DNA of 64,000 bases from Psychroserpens sp. SPM9 (GCF_025153525.1 NZ_JANZNR010000003.1:434001-498000), one strand, 5' to 3'. Shown: positions 8,777 through 18,317, counted from the stretch's first letter. Notes: generated by a model from the sequence alone, not told the origin. Made by a program: numbers and translations.

Positions 8777-10087
8777 ATGGAATATTTACCACAACTATTA
8801 TTTGCCATAGCATTGGTTCTGGGCATTGGTTATTTTGCTAAAAATGTTCGAAAACTATCACGTAATATCAAACTTGGTCGCGACCTGGATATTAGCGATA
8901 ACAAATCGCAGCGTTGGAAAAATATGGCCATGATTGCACTTGGGCAAAGTAAAATGGTAAAACGACCTATTGCAGGTATTTTGCATGTGGTGGTGTATAT
9001 TGGATTTGTAGTCATCAATATTGAGGTTCTTGAAATTATAATTGACGGACTTACAGGACAACATCGAGTGTTTTCTTCTTTGGGAAGTGTTTACGGATTC
9101 CTGATTGGTGTTTTTGAAGTGCTTGCAGTATTGGTTTTTGTTTCTGTAATTATATTTTGGATTCGTCGAAACGTAATACGATTAAAACGATTTCTAAGTT
9201 CTGAAATGAAAGGCTGGCCTAAAAATGACGGGAATAACATCCTGTATTTTGAAATGGTATTGATGACCTTATTTTTGGTGATGAATGCTACAGATTTAAA
9301 GTTTCAGGCGATGGATTCTGGAAATATAGTGAGTCAGTACATCGCGCCTTGGTTTAGCAATTTTTCAGAAAATACCATTCATATGATTGAAAGATCAGCT
9401 TGGTGGTTACATATTATTGGTATTTTAATCTTCTTAAATTATCTGTATTTCTCTAAGCATTTGCATATTCTGTTGGCGTTTCCAAATACCTACTACGGAA
9501 AACTAACACCAAAAGGGCAATTTGAAAACAATGAGACTGTAACGAATGAGGTGAAAATGATGATGGATCCCAATGTTGATCCTTTTGCCGCGCCCGCTGA
9601 AGGAGCAGATGCAACGGTTCCTGCTAAATTTGGTGCTAGTGATGTTCAGGATTTAAGTTGGCTCAATCTGTTGAATGCTTATACCTGTACTGAATGCGGA
9701 CGTTGTACAAGCGAATGTCCGGCTAATCAAACCGGAAAGAAATTATCACCTAGAAAAATCATGATGGATACACGTGATCGTTTGGAGGAAGTTGGTAAAA
9801 ATATCGATGCCAATAAAGGTGAATTTAAAGAAGATGGTAAGCAATTGCTTGGTGATTATATCACAAACGAAGAACTTTGGGCGTGTACCAGCTGTAATGC
9901 TTGCGTTGAAGCTTGTCCGGTAAGTATCGATCCATTAAATATTATCATGCAAATGCGTCAATATTTAGTTATGGAACAAAGTGCTGCACCAATGGAGTTG
10001 AATAATATGATGACCAACATTGAAAATAATGGCGCGCCATGGCCTTATAATCAAATGGATCGCCTCAATTGGAAAAATGAGTCGTAA
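8777..10087 (+). CDS. Membrane-bound (Fe-S) oxidoreductase subunit: NarI-like membrane part plus two 4Fe-4S sites
   Basis: 436 residues. The first ~240 contain about five hydrophobic helices with several histidines (GILHVVVYIGFVVI, IIGILIFLNYLYFSKHLHIL), resembling haem-b nitrate-reductase gamma/HdrE-like membrane subunits. The C-terminal part has two ferredoxin-type cluster motifs: CTECGRCTSECP and CTSCNACVEACP. Such proteins carry electrons between the quinone pool and a cytoplasmic partner. That partner is probably the CCG-domain protein at 10443, giving a split heterodisulfide-reductase-like unit. The stop overlaps the ATG of the next gene. Physiological donor and acceptor are unknown. 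Confidence 0.88.
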   Translation: MEYLPQLLFAIALVLGIGYFAKNVRKLSRNIKLGRDLDISDNKSQRWKNMAMIALGQSKMVKRPIAGILHVVVYIGFVVINIEVLEIIIDGLTGQHRVFSSLGSVYGFLIGVFEVLAVLVFVSVIIFWIRRNVIRLKRFLSSEMKGWPKNDGNNILYFEMVLMTLFLVMNATDLKFQAMDSGNIVSQYIAPWFSNFSENTIHMIERSAWWLHIIGILIFLNYLYFSKHLHILLAFPNTYYGKLTPKGQFENNETVTNEVKMMMDPNVDPFAAPAEGADATVPAKFGASDVQDLSWLNLLNAYTCTECGRCTSECPANQTGKKLSPRKIMMDTRDRLEEVGKNIDANKGEFKEDGKQLLGDYITNEELWACTSCNACVEACPVSIDPLNIIMQMRQYLVMEQSAAPMELNNMMTNIENNGAPWPYNQMDRLNWKNES

Positions 10088-10425
10088 TGATGTTTTTTCT
10101 TCGGAAATATCAACTCTTACTACTAAGCATTGTTTGTTTAAATAGTGCTTTTGTAAGTGCGCAATCATATAAAAAAGATTCATTACAGATAAAAAGTTAT
10201 ATCCGTATTGAATACCGTAATAATTATGTGAAAGATATCAAGCTTTTAAGAGTGATGTGCGATTATTGTACAGATATTCAAAAAGAAGCTATAGGAGAAG
10301 AAGCCGTTCGCAGAGGTGAATATGAGAGCTTAAATCCTAAGAATAAATTAAAAGATGGTGATAAGAAACTCGCCATATATATTAGAATTGCAAAAAAGGA
10401 TTTTGCTGCAATTAAAGAGAATTAA
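10087..10425 (+). CDS. Small exported protein of unknown function inside the Fe-S operon
   Basis: 112 residues with a signal peptide (MMFFLRKYQLLLLSIVCLNS, then AFVSAQ). The mature part is basic and helical with a single CDYC pair near residue 57, and I do not recognise a family. It sits between the two halves of the heterodisulfide-reductase-like module: its ATG overlaps the stop of the membrane Fe-S gene and the CCG gene starts 17 nt later. Co-transcription with that module is therefore very likely. The CxxC could be a redox or metal site, but that is only an inference. Confidence 0.75.
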   Translation: MMFFLRKYQLLLLSIVCLNSAFVSAQSYKKDSLQIKSYIRIEYRNNYVKDIKLLRVMCDYCTDIQKEAIGEEAVRRGEYESLNPKNKLKDGDKKLAIYIRIAKKDFAAIKEN

Positions 10426-10442
10426 AACACAAGATTAAACCT

Positions 10443-11234
10443 ATGAGCGAATTACTCAAAGTGCCAACAATGGCAGAATTTATGGCAGCAGGCAAGCAAC
10501 CCGAAGTACTGTTTTGGGTAGGTTGCGCAGGAAGCTTTGACGATAGAGCAAAAAAAATCACCAAGGCATTCGTGAAACTTTTAAATAAAGCTAATGTCGA
10601 ATTTGCGGTATTAGGAACCGAAGAAAGTTGTACAGGTGATCCAGCCAAGCGTTCTGGGAATGAGTTTTTATTTCAAATGCAGGCAGTGACTAATATTGAG
10701 ATCATGAATGCTTATGAAATTAAAAAAATAGTAACTGCTTGTCCGCATTGTTTCAATACCATAAAAAATGAATATCCAGGTTTAGGCGGAAACTACGAGG
10801 TGATGCATCATACGCAGTTTTTAAAAGCATTGCTTTCAGAAGGTCGCTTAACTATTGAAGGAGGACAATATAAAGGCAAGCGTATTACATTTCATGATCC
10901 TTGTTATTTAGGTCGTGCTAATGATGTGTATGAAGCGCCTAGAGATTTAATTAGAAAGTTAGACGCCGAATTGGTAGAAATGAAAAGCTGTAAATCTCGC
11001 GGATTATGCTGTGGTGCAGGTGGTGCGCAAATGTTTAAAGAGCCAGAGCCGGGTAATAAAGACGTTAATATTGAACGTACTGAGCAGGCTTTAGAAACCA
11101 AGCCACAAATTATCGCTGCAGGTTGTCCGTTTTGTAATACCATGATGACCGATGGTGTGAAAAATAAAGAAAAAGAACAAGATGTCGCTGTTATGGATAT
11201 AGCTGAGTTAATTGCTAATGCACAAGATTTATAA
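10443..11234 (+). CDS. (Fe-S)-binding protein with two CCG (heterodisulfide reductase B-like) domains
   Basis: 263 residues, soluble. First CCG domain: VGCAGSFDDRA, then EESCTGDPAKR with one Cys where the canonical motif has CC, then ACPHCFN. Second domain: HDPCYLGR, GLCCGAGGAQMF and GCPFCNTMM, a complete set. CCG domains in HdrB/GlcF/LutA bind unusual non-cubane or 4Fe-4S clusters and often act on disulfides or as the cytoplasmic end of a quinone-linked chain. The natural partner is the membrane 4Fe-4S protein encoded 355 nt upstream. The substrate is unknown. A one-base gap separates it from the next small membrane-protein gene. Confidence 0.9.
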   Translation: MSELLKVPTMAEFMAAGKQPEVLFWVGCAGSFDDRAKKITKAFVKLLNKANVEFAVLGTEESCTGDPAKRSGNEFLFQMQAVTNIEIMNAYEIKKIVTACPHCFNTIKNEYPGLGGNYEVMHHTQFLKALLSEGRLTIEGGQYKGKRITFHDPCYLGRANDVYEAPRDLIRKLDAELVEMKSCKSRGLCCGAGGAQMFKEPEPGNKDVNIERTEQALETKPQIIAAGCPFCNTMMTDGVKNKEKEQDVAVMDIAELIANAQDL

Positions 11235-11235
11235 G

Positions 11236-11439
11236 ATGGCACAAGTTGATAAAAAACGGGTTGTTGTTGCTGCATTGGTAGGCGGTATAGTGTTCTGCGT
11301 AATTATTGTGATTTTCGATTATTTATTAGGAAGGGGATTTTCTTTAAAACGTTTAGCTTTTTATTTCCCTTTTGCGGTTTTGATGTACGGGTTTTTAACC
11401 TACAGAAATTTCAAAAAACACGATAAAAACAATCAGTAA
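11236..11439 (+). CDS. Small two-helix membrane protein
   Basis: 67 residues from the ATG at 11236 (MAQVDKKRVVVAALVG), one base after the upstream stop; an in-frame ATG at 11212 inside the previous gene is less likely. Two hydrophobic segments, about residues 10-28 and 38-54, are separated by a short Gly/Arg loop, and the C-terminus is basic. I do not recognise a family. Its place between the Fe-S module and the two PH-domain genes suggests a membrane accessory role for either; nothing in the sequence decides which. Confidence 0.7.
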   Translation: MAQVDKKRVVVAALVGGIVFCVIIVIFDYLLGRGFSLKRLAFYFPFAVLMYGFLTYRNFKKHDKNNQ

Positions 11440-11454
11440 TCTTAGGATCTTAAC

Positions 11455-11973
11455 ATGGACTTCACCAATACACAAATCCACCATGATACGTTGCCAGATA
11501 TTGATGATGTTGTTTTAAAGCCTATTTCGAGCCAGTATATTAAAGTTATTATAATTAATAAACTTCTACTTTATACGGTGTGTTTCGGATTCTTAATTCT
11601 CGGAAAATTCATGATCACAAAAGCTGGGTTTCAGAATAATTTTTGGCTGATTATCTCTATCGTTTTTATTTTCTGCGTGATTAATTTTGTTTTGGCCTTA
11701 TTAGCCTTTCGTAAACGTAAATATGCAATACGAGAACACGATGTGATTTATGCACATGGTTTAATTGTTAATACGATTACTACAGTTCCTATTTCCAGAA
11801 TTCAACATATCGAAGAATCCCGTAGCTGGTTGTCTAGACAGTTCCATTTGGCTACTCTTAATATTTATACAGCAGGCGAATCAGGGAGCGATCTAAGTAT
11901 AAAAGGTTTGCCACAACATGAAGCTCGCCAGGTTAACGACTTTATAAGCGCTAAGGTGAATGAAAATAACTGA
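11455..11973 (+). CDS. PH-domain membrane protein, YdbS-like (bPH2/DUF304)
   Basis: 172 residues. Two transmembrane helices (about 35-55 and 62-82) precede one bacterial PH domain (bPH2) with IREHDVIYAHGLIVN, TVPISRIQHIEESRSWLSR and ATLNIYTAGESGS. The gene overlaps the start of the next PH-domain gene by 14 nt, the typical ydbS-ydbT pairing. In Bacillus, YdbS/YdbT are linked to resistance to heterologously expressed bacteriocin; no function is known in Bacteroidota. Confidence 0.87.
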   Translation: MDFTNTQIHHDTLPDIDDVVLKPISSQYIKVIIINKLLLYTVCFGFLILGKFMITKAGFQNNFWLIISIVFIFCVINFVLALLAFRKRKYAIREHDVIYAHGLIVNTITTVPISRIQHIEESRSWLSRQFHLATLNIYTAGESGSDLSIKGLPQHEARQVNDFISAKVNENN

Positions 11974-13453
11974 TTTTTCTCAACCTATACGACAGTCTTC
12001 AAAAGGAATTATAATCATTTTTGCTTTTAATGCCTTTAAGTTTTTTAAGCGCTTTTTTGTGCTTTTTATTGCTTTCGGCTTGTCACTTTCCAAAAAGAAA
12101 TCATTTGCAAACCTGACATTAACAAACCTTATTTTGATTTGTGTCGGAATTCTCGTGGTGCTTCTCATAATTGCTGTTCTGAAATATTTAAACTTCAAAT
12201 TTCATCTAAGCAAAGACGATTTTCATTTATCGACAGGCATTTTTAATAAAGACAATACGATCATTCCGAAATCGAAAATTCAAAATGTTTATATCAAGCA
12301 AAATTTTTTACAGCAAATCATCAATGTGGTTTCTCTAAACATCGAAACTGCTGGTGATACTAAATCGGAAATACAAATCAGTGCATTAGATAAACCAACA
12401 GCTTTAAGGCTTAAATCTGAATTGTTTCAAAAAGCGAAGCAAATCGATGTTCAAACGGAAGTCACTGAAGCAGAAAATGTGTTTTTTCGGGTGTCTATTA
12501 AGCGTTTACTACTTGAAGGAATTTCACAAAACCACCTGAGAAGTTTTGCGATTATTGCGTCTTTTGTCTTCGGATTGTATTATGAGTTTAAAGATTATGT
12601 AGAAGAACTTCGATTAAGAGAGCGCCTGGAAGACATCGTACATCTGGATCAGGAAAGTGTTTTGAATATCATTCTTCTAAATTTAGTTGGTATTCTGGCC
12701 GCTGTGATTATTTCTTTATTGTTTTCTGTAATCAAAACAGTGATAACCAATTTTAATCTTGAGGTTATTGAAAATCAAAAAACAATTGAGATAAATAAAG
12801 GGTTGATTAACAAAGTTTCTTTGAGTTTAACACCAAGTAGAATTCAGAATATTGTTATAAAAACGAATCGTGTAAAAAGATATTTTGGTTTGCATACATT
12901 GTTTGTAAAACAAGCGATGGTGAATGCTAAACAGCGAAAAAACTTTGTGATTATTGCATTAGAACAACAGCAAGTCAAGCATTTAGTTAATAAGCTTTTG
13001 GTTAATTATTCAGGCAAGTCTGAAGCATTTAAGCCTAAACCTTACTATAAGAGAATCATGGCTTTACGAGCGGTCATTACAGTGGGATTACTCACTGTTT
13101 TAGGGGTTTTAATCTTCGGACGAAATTTTTGGTGGATTACAGGTTTACTGCTAATCTTGAGTGTGTTATACGTTTGGATAGGTTATAAAAAAGCGTATTA
13201 TAAGATTGATGAAGACTATGTGAGCATTGGAGGAGGTGTCATTGATACAACCACTAATATTCTCGAAATCAATAAAATTCAAGCTGTTAAATTACGACAA
13301 ACCATATTTCAAAAGCGTCATAAAATTGCGTCTGTATTTATTGCAACTGCTTCTAAAACCGTAAAGATTCCCTACATTTTGGAAAATGATGCAAAATCAA
13401 TCGCTAATTTCTTGTTATTTAAGGTGGAATCACAACACAGAGATTGGATGTAA
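11960..13453 (+). CDS. Multi-PH-domain membrane protein, YdbT-like
   Basis: 497 residues. Three copies of a bPH2 module alternate with pairs of hydrophobic helices. PH-like cores are at about 85-150 (FHLSTGIFNKDNTIIPKSKI), 270-340 (IEINKGLINKVSLSLTPSRI) and 415-490 (VSIGGGVIDTTTNILEINKI). Each has the family's P(K/S)(S/R)(K/R)IQN-type strand. Together with the overlapping YdbS-like gene it probably forms one membrane complex. Function unknown. Confidence 0.86.
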   Translation: MKITDFSQPIRQSSKGIIIIFAFNAFKFFKRFFVLFIAFGLSLSKKKSFANLTLTNLILICVGILVVLLIIAVLKYLNFKFHLSKDDFHLSTGIFNKDNTIIPKSKIQNVYIKQNFLQQIINVVSLNIETAGDTKSEIQISALDKPTALRLKSELFQKAKQIDVQTEVTEAENVFFRVSIKRLLLEGISQNHLRSFAIIASFVFGLYYEFKDYVEELRLRERLEDIVHLDQESVLNIILLNLVGILAAVIISLLFSVIKTVITNFNLEVIENQKTIEINKGLINKVSLSLTPSRIQNIVIKTNRVKRYFGLHTLFVKQAMVNAKQRKNFVIIALEQQQVKHLVNKLLVNYSGKSEAFKPKPYYKRIMALRAVITVGLLTVLGVLIFGRNFWWITGLLLILSVLYVWIGYKKAYYKIDEDYVSIGGGVIDTTTNILEINKIQAVKLRQTIFQKRHKIASVFIATASKTVKIPYILENDAKSIANFLLFKVESQHRDWM

Positions 13454-13488
13454 AATCGTATGTTTGTGTCTGTAAAAATAAGTGATAT

Positions 13489-13974
13489 ATGCTAGTAGAT
13501 TTTAATACACTTCCTGAAGAATCACGCGTTTGGATTTATCAGGCCAACCGATCATTTACTGAGGAAGAGCTTTCAGAAATAAAAGAAAAACTCGATGTAT
13601 TTATTTCAAATTGGACCGCTCATGGGAGCGATTTACAATCCGGATACACTATTGAATATAAGCGATTTATAGTTTTAGGTTTAAATCAAAGCTTAAATGC
13701 AGCTACTGGTTGCAGTATTGATGCTTCCGTACATTTTATTCAGCAATTAGAAAAGGAATACAAGGTCGACTTAATGGATAAAATGAATGTCTCTTATAAA
13801 CAAGGAGCATATGTCGCCTACAAATCGTTATTAGACTTTAAAAAAATGGCAAAAGACAAAGCGGTCTCTAAAAATACCATTGTATTTAACAACTTAGTAA
13901 CTAATATTGCAGAGTTTAAAGAGAATTGGGAAGTTCCCGCAAGTGAAAGCTGGCATAGTAGATTTTTAAAATAG
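13489..13974 (+). CDS. Conserved Bacteroidota protein of unknown function
   Basis: 161 residues, soluble, no signal peptide. It opens MLVDFNTLPEESRVWIYQAN and contains GLNQSLNAATGCSIDASVHF, a small-residue loop around a Cys that looks conserved. Homologues in this phylum are often labelled 'ABC transporter ATPase', but I see no Walker A, signature or Walker B motif here, so that name is not supported. It lies 35 nt after the PH-domain genes and 14 nt before serB, in the same transcription unit. Confidence 0.78.
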   Translation: MLVDFNTLPEESRVWIYQANRSFTEEELSEIKEKLDVFISNWTAHGSDLQSGYTIEYKRFIVLGLNQSLNAATGCSIDASVHFIQQLEKEYKVDLMDKMNVSYKQGAYVAYKSLLDFKKMAKDKAVSKNTIVFNNLVTNIAEFKENWEVPASESWHSRFLK

Positions 13975-13988
13975 TAAGACCGTTTTAA

Positions 13989-15212
13989 ATGAGTAATGAG
14001 ATTTTTTTACTGAATATATCTGGGCAAGATAAACCTGGATTAACATCGAGTTTAACAAGTGTATTGTCAGATTATGGCGCTAAAGTATTAGATATTGGTC
14101 AGGCAAACATACACGACACCTTATCCCTAGGCTTTTTATTTAAAATCGAATCTGGAAAGAAATCGGCTGCTGTTTTAAAAGACTTGCTCTTTAAAGCCTA
14201 TGAGCTTGGCGTGACAGCAAAATTCACACCTATTACGCTTGAAGATTATGAGCGTTGGGTGAATCTTCAGGGAAAAGATCGCTACATCATAACCATTTTA
14301 GGAGAACGCTTGTCGGCCGAACAAATCTCGCAAGTGACGAAAGTCATTTCTGAAAAGAACTTAAATATCGATGCTATCAAACGACTTACTGGTCGTACCT
14401 CTTTAGTTAAGGAAGAGGCCTATCCTCGAGCTTCTATTCAATTATCGATTCGTGGAAAAATTGATTGCAAGTCTGATTTTACTGAAAAATTCATGCAAAT
14501 TTCCAGAGACTTGGATGTCGATATTGCCTTTCAGGAGGATAATATCTTCCGAAGAAATAGACGCTTGGTGTGTTTTGATATGGATTCTACATTAATCCAA
14601 ACTGAAGTTATTGACGAATTAGCCGAATTGGCAGGTGTTGGAGCAGAAGTAAAAGCCATCACCGAATCGGCCATGAAAGGCGAGATTAACTTTAATGAAA
14701 GTTTTGAAAAACGTATGAAGTTACTCAAAGGATTAAGTGAAGATGTGCTTCATGACGTTGCTGTTAAATTGCCTATAACCAAAGGTGCTAAACGACTTAT
14801 TGATACTTTAAGAAGTTACGGATTTAAAACAGCGATTTTATCTGGTGGTTTTACGTATTTCGGACATTATTTACAAAGCGTTCTTGGTATAGACTATGTC
14901 TATGCCAACGAACTGGAAATCAAAGATGGAGTGCTTACTGGTGGCTATATTGGTGATATAGTCGATGGCGAGAAAAAGGCTGTTTATCTTCGAGAAATTG
15001 CTGAAAAAGAAGGCATAGATATTAGTCAGACTATTGCTGTTGGTGATGGTGCTAATGATTTACCAATGCTCAATCTTGCAGGATTAGGGATTGCGTTTCA
15101 CGCTAAGCCAACTGTAAAAGACAACGCACAAAGTTCTATCTCCAGTATTGGATTAGATGGTGTTTTATATCTTTTAGGTTATCACGACAGGCACATTGAT
15201 TTGCTCGACTAA
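13989..15212 (+). CDS. serB: Phosphoserine phosphatase SerB with N-terminal ACT domains
   Basis: 407 residues. The last step of serine synthesis is dephosphorylation of O-phospho-L-serine. Residues ~1-180 hold two ACT-like regulatory domains (LLNISGQDKPGLTSSLTSVL; YIITILGERLSAEQISQV). The HAD core follows: FDMDSTLIQTEVIDELA with Asp197 nucleophile and Asp199, then the ILSGGFTYF motif and GDGANDLPML near 352-361. The long two-ACT form is common in Bacteroidota and in mycobacterial SerB2. Last gene of the run that starts at the amidase; no clear terminator was found in the 150 bp after it. Confidence 0.95.
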   Translation: MSNEIFLLNISGQDKPGLTSSLTSVLSDYGAKVLDIGQANIHDTLSLGFLFKIESGKKSAAVLKDLLFKAYELGVTAKFTPITLEDYERWVNLQGKDRYIITILGERLSAEQISQVTKVISEKNLNIDAIKRLTGRTSLVKEEAYPRASIQLSIRGKIDCKSDFTEKFMQISRDLDVDIAFQEDNIFRRNRRLVCFDMDSTLIQTEVIDELAELAGVGAEVKAITESAMKGEINFNESFEKRMKLLKGLSEDVLHDVAVKLPITKGAKRLIDTLRSYGFKTAILSGGFTYFGHYLQSVLGIDYVYANELEIKDGVLTGGYIGDIVDGEKKAVYLREIAEKEGIDISQTIAVGDGANDLPMLNLAGLGIAFHAKPTVKDNAQSSISSIGLDGVLYLLGYHDRHIDLLD

Positions 15213-15362
15213 ATAGACTTTATTCGTCGCATGATGTGTATTGTCTTTTTGTTTACAACCTTGGTTATAAATCTATCTTAAAGTCTTTCAAGTTCCTTTC
15301 AAAAATACTATTTTGGCATAGTTTTTAGTTCTCATTAAGAACACACCAAAAACCTATAGTTT

Positions 15363-18317
15363 ATGCGATATGTATTGTCCCTCATTTTAACCTTATTACT
15401 AACACTCCCTGTTTTTGCTCAAGATGCAGCTCATCCCTTGGCTGCCAAAAATATTGAAGCCCAAAAAAAATGGGTCGATAGTGTTTATAATGCCATGAGT
15501 ATTGAGGAGAAAGTCGGACAATTATTTATGGCGAGAGCGTTTTCTAACAAGAATAAATCCAACGAAAAAGAAATCGCCACACTCATTAATAAGTACCATA
15601 TTGGCGGATTGATTTTTTCAACAGGCGGTCCCGTTGCTCAAGCAAAACTTAATAACTTATATCAGGCTATATCCAAAACACCATTACTTATTGGTATGGA
15701 TGCCGAATGGGGTTTAAGCATGCGTTTAGACTCGACCTATGCCTTTCCGTGGAATATGACTTTGGGTGCCGTAAAAAATGATAAGTTAATCGAACAAACC
15801 GGTTACAAAATTGGAGAGCATTGCCGACGTATTGGAGTGCATTTTAATTTCGCTCCTGTCGTAGATATCAATACCAATCCTAAAAACCCTATCATAGGCA
15901 ACCGTTCTTTTGGAGAAGATCGTGATAATGTGACTTTAAAGGCTTCTGCATTTATGAAAGGAATGCAGGATGCTGGTGTTCTAGCCAATGCCAAACACTT
16001 TCCTGGTCATGGTGATACCGATAGCGATTCTCATAAAACATTGCCGACTATTAACTTTAATAAAAAACGTATTGATTCGATAGAGTTGTATCCATATAAA
16101 CAGCTCATAAAAGAAGGGTTATCCAGTGTGATGGTCGCTCATTTAAATGTACCGAGCTTAGAGCCGCGTTCTGGTTTTCCATCGTCTTTATCAAAACATA
16201 TTGTTACAGATATACTGAAAGATTCCTTAGGTTTTAAAGGGTTAATTTTTACGGATGCTTTAGAAATGAAAGGTGTTTCTAACTATAGCGTGCCTGGCGA
16301 TATTGATTTAGCAGCTTTTAAAGCGGGTAATGATGTATTGTTGATTTCTGAAGACGTTCCGCAAGCGATCAAAAAAATTATTGAAGCCTATCAGGCTAAA
16401 GATATTTCTGAAGAACGCTTAGCACATTCTGTTAAAAAGATTTTAATGGCTAAGTATAAAGTTGGGTTGCATCATTACGAGCCTATTGGCACTGCTAATT
16501 TGGTTAAAGATTTGAATCGTATTGAAGATGATGTTTTATACGAAGAATTGTTAGAAAGTGCTGTTACGGTTTTAAAAAATAAATCGGAGCTTTTACCACT
16601 TCGCCATTTGGAAACCAAAAAAATCGCTTACGTAGAACTTGGTGATGATTCTGGTTCTGTGTTTTATGACGAACTGAAAAAGTACACCAAAGTTCATAAA
16701 ATTCAGGCCGATAAATTAGACGAACTTATTACGAAACTTGAAAATTATAATACTGTAATAGTTGGGTTTCATAAAAAAAATGACAATCCTTGGCAAGGCT
16801 ATACATTTAATGAAAGAGAAAAGGTTTGGCTCTATGAAATGGCACGAACTAACACGGTTATTTTAGATGTTTTTGCCAGACCCTATGCGCTTATCGATTT
16901 ATTGACGTTGGAGAATCTTGAAGGTGTCGTCATGAGTTACCAAAATAGTGAAATTTCGCAGCAAAAATCGGCGCAATTACTTTTTGGTGCTGTTCCTGCT
17001 AAAGGCGTTTTGCCTGTGTCTTTAGGCGAGCATTTTAAAGTAGGTGATGGGATTCATTATAATGAAATGTCGTCATTGAGTTACGGACTTCCAGAGCGCG
17101 TAGGCATGAGTTCAGAGCGTTTAGCACGATTAGATTCTATCGCACAATATGCTGTAGATCAAAAAATGACTCCAGGTATTCAGCTTTTGGTCGCTAGAAA
17201 AGGAAAAGTCATTTACAATAAAAATTTTGGAAAGCACACCTATGAAGGTAATGAAAAGGTCAAATTTGAAGATTTATACGATGTGGCATCGCTTACTAAA
17301 ATCTTAGCAACCTTGCCTTTACTCATGGAACTAGAAGAAAAAAAGGCGGTTTCGCTCAACACTAAATTATCCAGAATTCTTCCAGAATATGCCACTTCTA
17401 ATAAAAAGAATGTCACCATCAAACAAATGTTATCCCATTATGCGAGATTGCGTCCATGGGTTCCGTTTTATGTATCGACTTTAGATTCTGTAACTAAAAA
17501 ACCAGATCCTAAATACTACAGAAGATCGGCAACACCGCGTTTCAGTATTAAGGTAGCAGAACAAATGTACTTGCGACATGATTATCCGGATTCCATTCAG
17601 AAAATCATTTTAGATACCGAATTATTGTCAACACAGCGTTATCGCTATAGTGATTTACCGTATTATATTCTGAAAAAATATATAGAAGGCTATTATAAAA
17701 AACCTTTAGATGAATTAGTTCAAGATCATTTTTACCGCAGTTTGGGCGCCAATTACACAACCTATAATCCTTCGACAAAATTTAGTGATAAGTATATTAT
17801 TCCGACAGAAATTGACGACTATTTCAGATATCAAAAAGTTCAAGGCTATGTACATGATATGGGCGCTGCCATGCAAAATGGTGTAGGAGGTCATGCTGGT
17901 GTGTTTAGCAATGCTAATGATGTCGCTAAAATAATGCAAATGTATCTTCAGAAAGGCTATTACGGCGGAAAGCGTTATTTGAAACCTGAAACGATAGATA
18001 AATTTAATACCTGTCATTTTTGCCATAAAAATGTAAGGCGAGGAATAGGTTTCGACAAACCTCAACTAGGTGATGAAGGGCCGACTTGTGGTTGTGTTTC
18101 GATGACTAGTTTTGGGCATTCTGGATTTACAGGAACGTATGCTTGGGCAGATCCTGAAGAAGAAATAGTCTATATATTTTTAGCTAATAGAACCTATCCA
18201 CATGCTGGAAAAAACCTATTGTTGCGTGAAAATATTAGAACCGAAATACAACGCTTAATCTACGAGGCGATTAGTGATGAAGAGAGTGCTAATGATTTAG
18301 CAGAAACTGTAGATTAA
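15363..18317 (+). CDS. Fusion of GH3 beta-N-acetylhexosaminidase (NagZ-like) and class C beta-lactamase-fold hydrolase
   Basis: 984 residues, exported (signal peptide to about FAQ20). Residues ~35-380 are a GH3 catalytic domain of NagZ type: NRSFGEDRDNV, KHFPGHGDTD with SDSH (His224 region, the NagZ acid/base loop) and IFTDALEMKG with nucleophile Asp298. Residues ~390-570 look like the GH3 C-terminal domain. Residues ~595-965 are a serine beta-lactamase/PBP-fold domain: SLTK (SxxK near 642), YSDLPYYIL for the second motif and GHSGFTGT for the third. It probably hydrolyses GlcNAc-anhydroMurNAc-type wall fragments in the periplasm and trims peptides. The double activity is inferred from motifs. 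Confidence 0.92.
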   Translation: MRYVLSLILTLLLTLPVFAQDAAHPLAAKNIEAQKKWVDSVYNAMSIEEKVGQLFMARAFSNKNKSNEKEIATLINKYHIGGLIFSTGGPVAQAKLNNLYQAISKTPLLIGMDAEWGLSMRLDSTYAFPWNMTLGAVKNDKLIEQTGYKIGEHCRRIGVHFNFAPVVDINTNPKNPIIGNRSFGEDRDNVTLKASAFMKGMQDAGVLANAKHFPGHGDTDSDSHKTLPTINFNKKRIDSIELYPYKQLIKEGLSSVMVAHLNVPSLEPRSGFPSSLSKHIVTDILKDSLGFKGLIFTDALEMKGVSNYSVPGDIDLAAFKAGNDVLLISEDVPQAIKKIIEAYQAKDISEERLAHSVKKILMAKYKVGLHHYEPIGTANLVKDLNRIEDDVLYEELLESAVTVLKNKSELLPLRHLETKKIAYVELGDDSGSVFYDELKKYTKVHKIQADKLDELITKLENYNTVIVGFHKKNDNPWQGYTFNEREKVWLYEMARTNTVILDVFARPYALIDLLTLENLEGVVMSYQNSEISQQKSAQLLFGAVPAKGVLPVSLGEHFKVGDGIHYNEMSSLSYGLPERVGMSSERLARLDSIAQYAVDQKMTPGIQLLVARKGKVIYNKNFGKHTYEGNEKVKFEDLYDVASLTKILATLPLLMELEEKKAVSLNTKLSRILPEYATSNKKNVTIKQMLSHYARLRPWVPFYVSTLDSVTKKPDPKYYRRSATPRFSIKVAEQMYLRHDYPDSIQKIILDTELLSTQRYRYSDLPYYILKKYIEGYYKKPLDELVQDHFYRSLGANYTTYNPSTKFSDKYIIPTEIDDYFRYQKVQGYVHDMGAAMQNGVGGHAGVFSNANDVAKIMQMYLQKGYYGGKRYLKPETIDKFNTCHFCHKNVRRGIGFDKPQLGDEGPTCGCVSMTSFGHSGFTGTYAWADPEEEIVYIFLANRTYPHAGKNLLLRENIRTEIQRLIYEAISDEESANDLAETVD

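Noticed and set aside
13489-13974. ABC transporter ATPase, as homologues are often labelled
   Set aside because: No Walker A, signature or Walker B motif in the translation.
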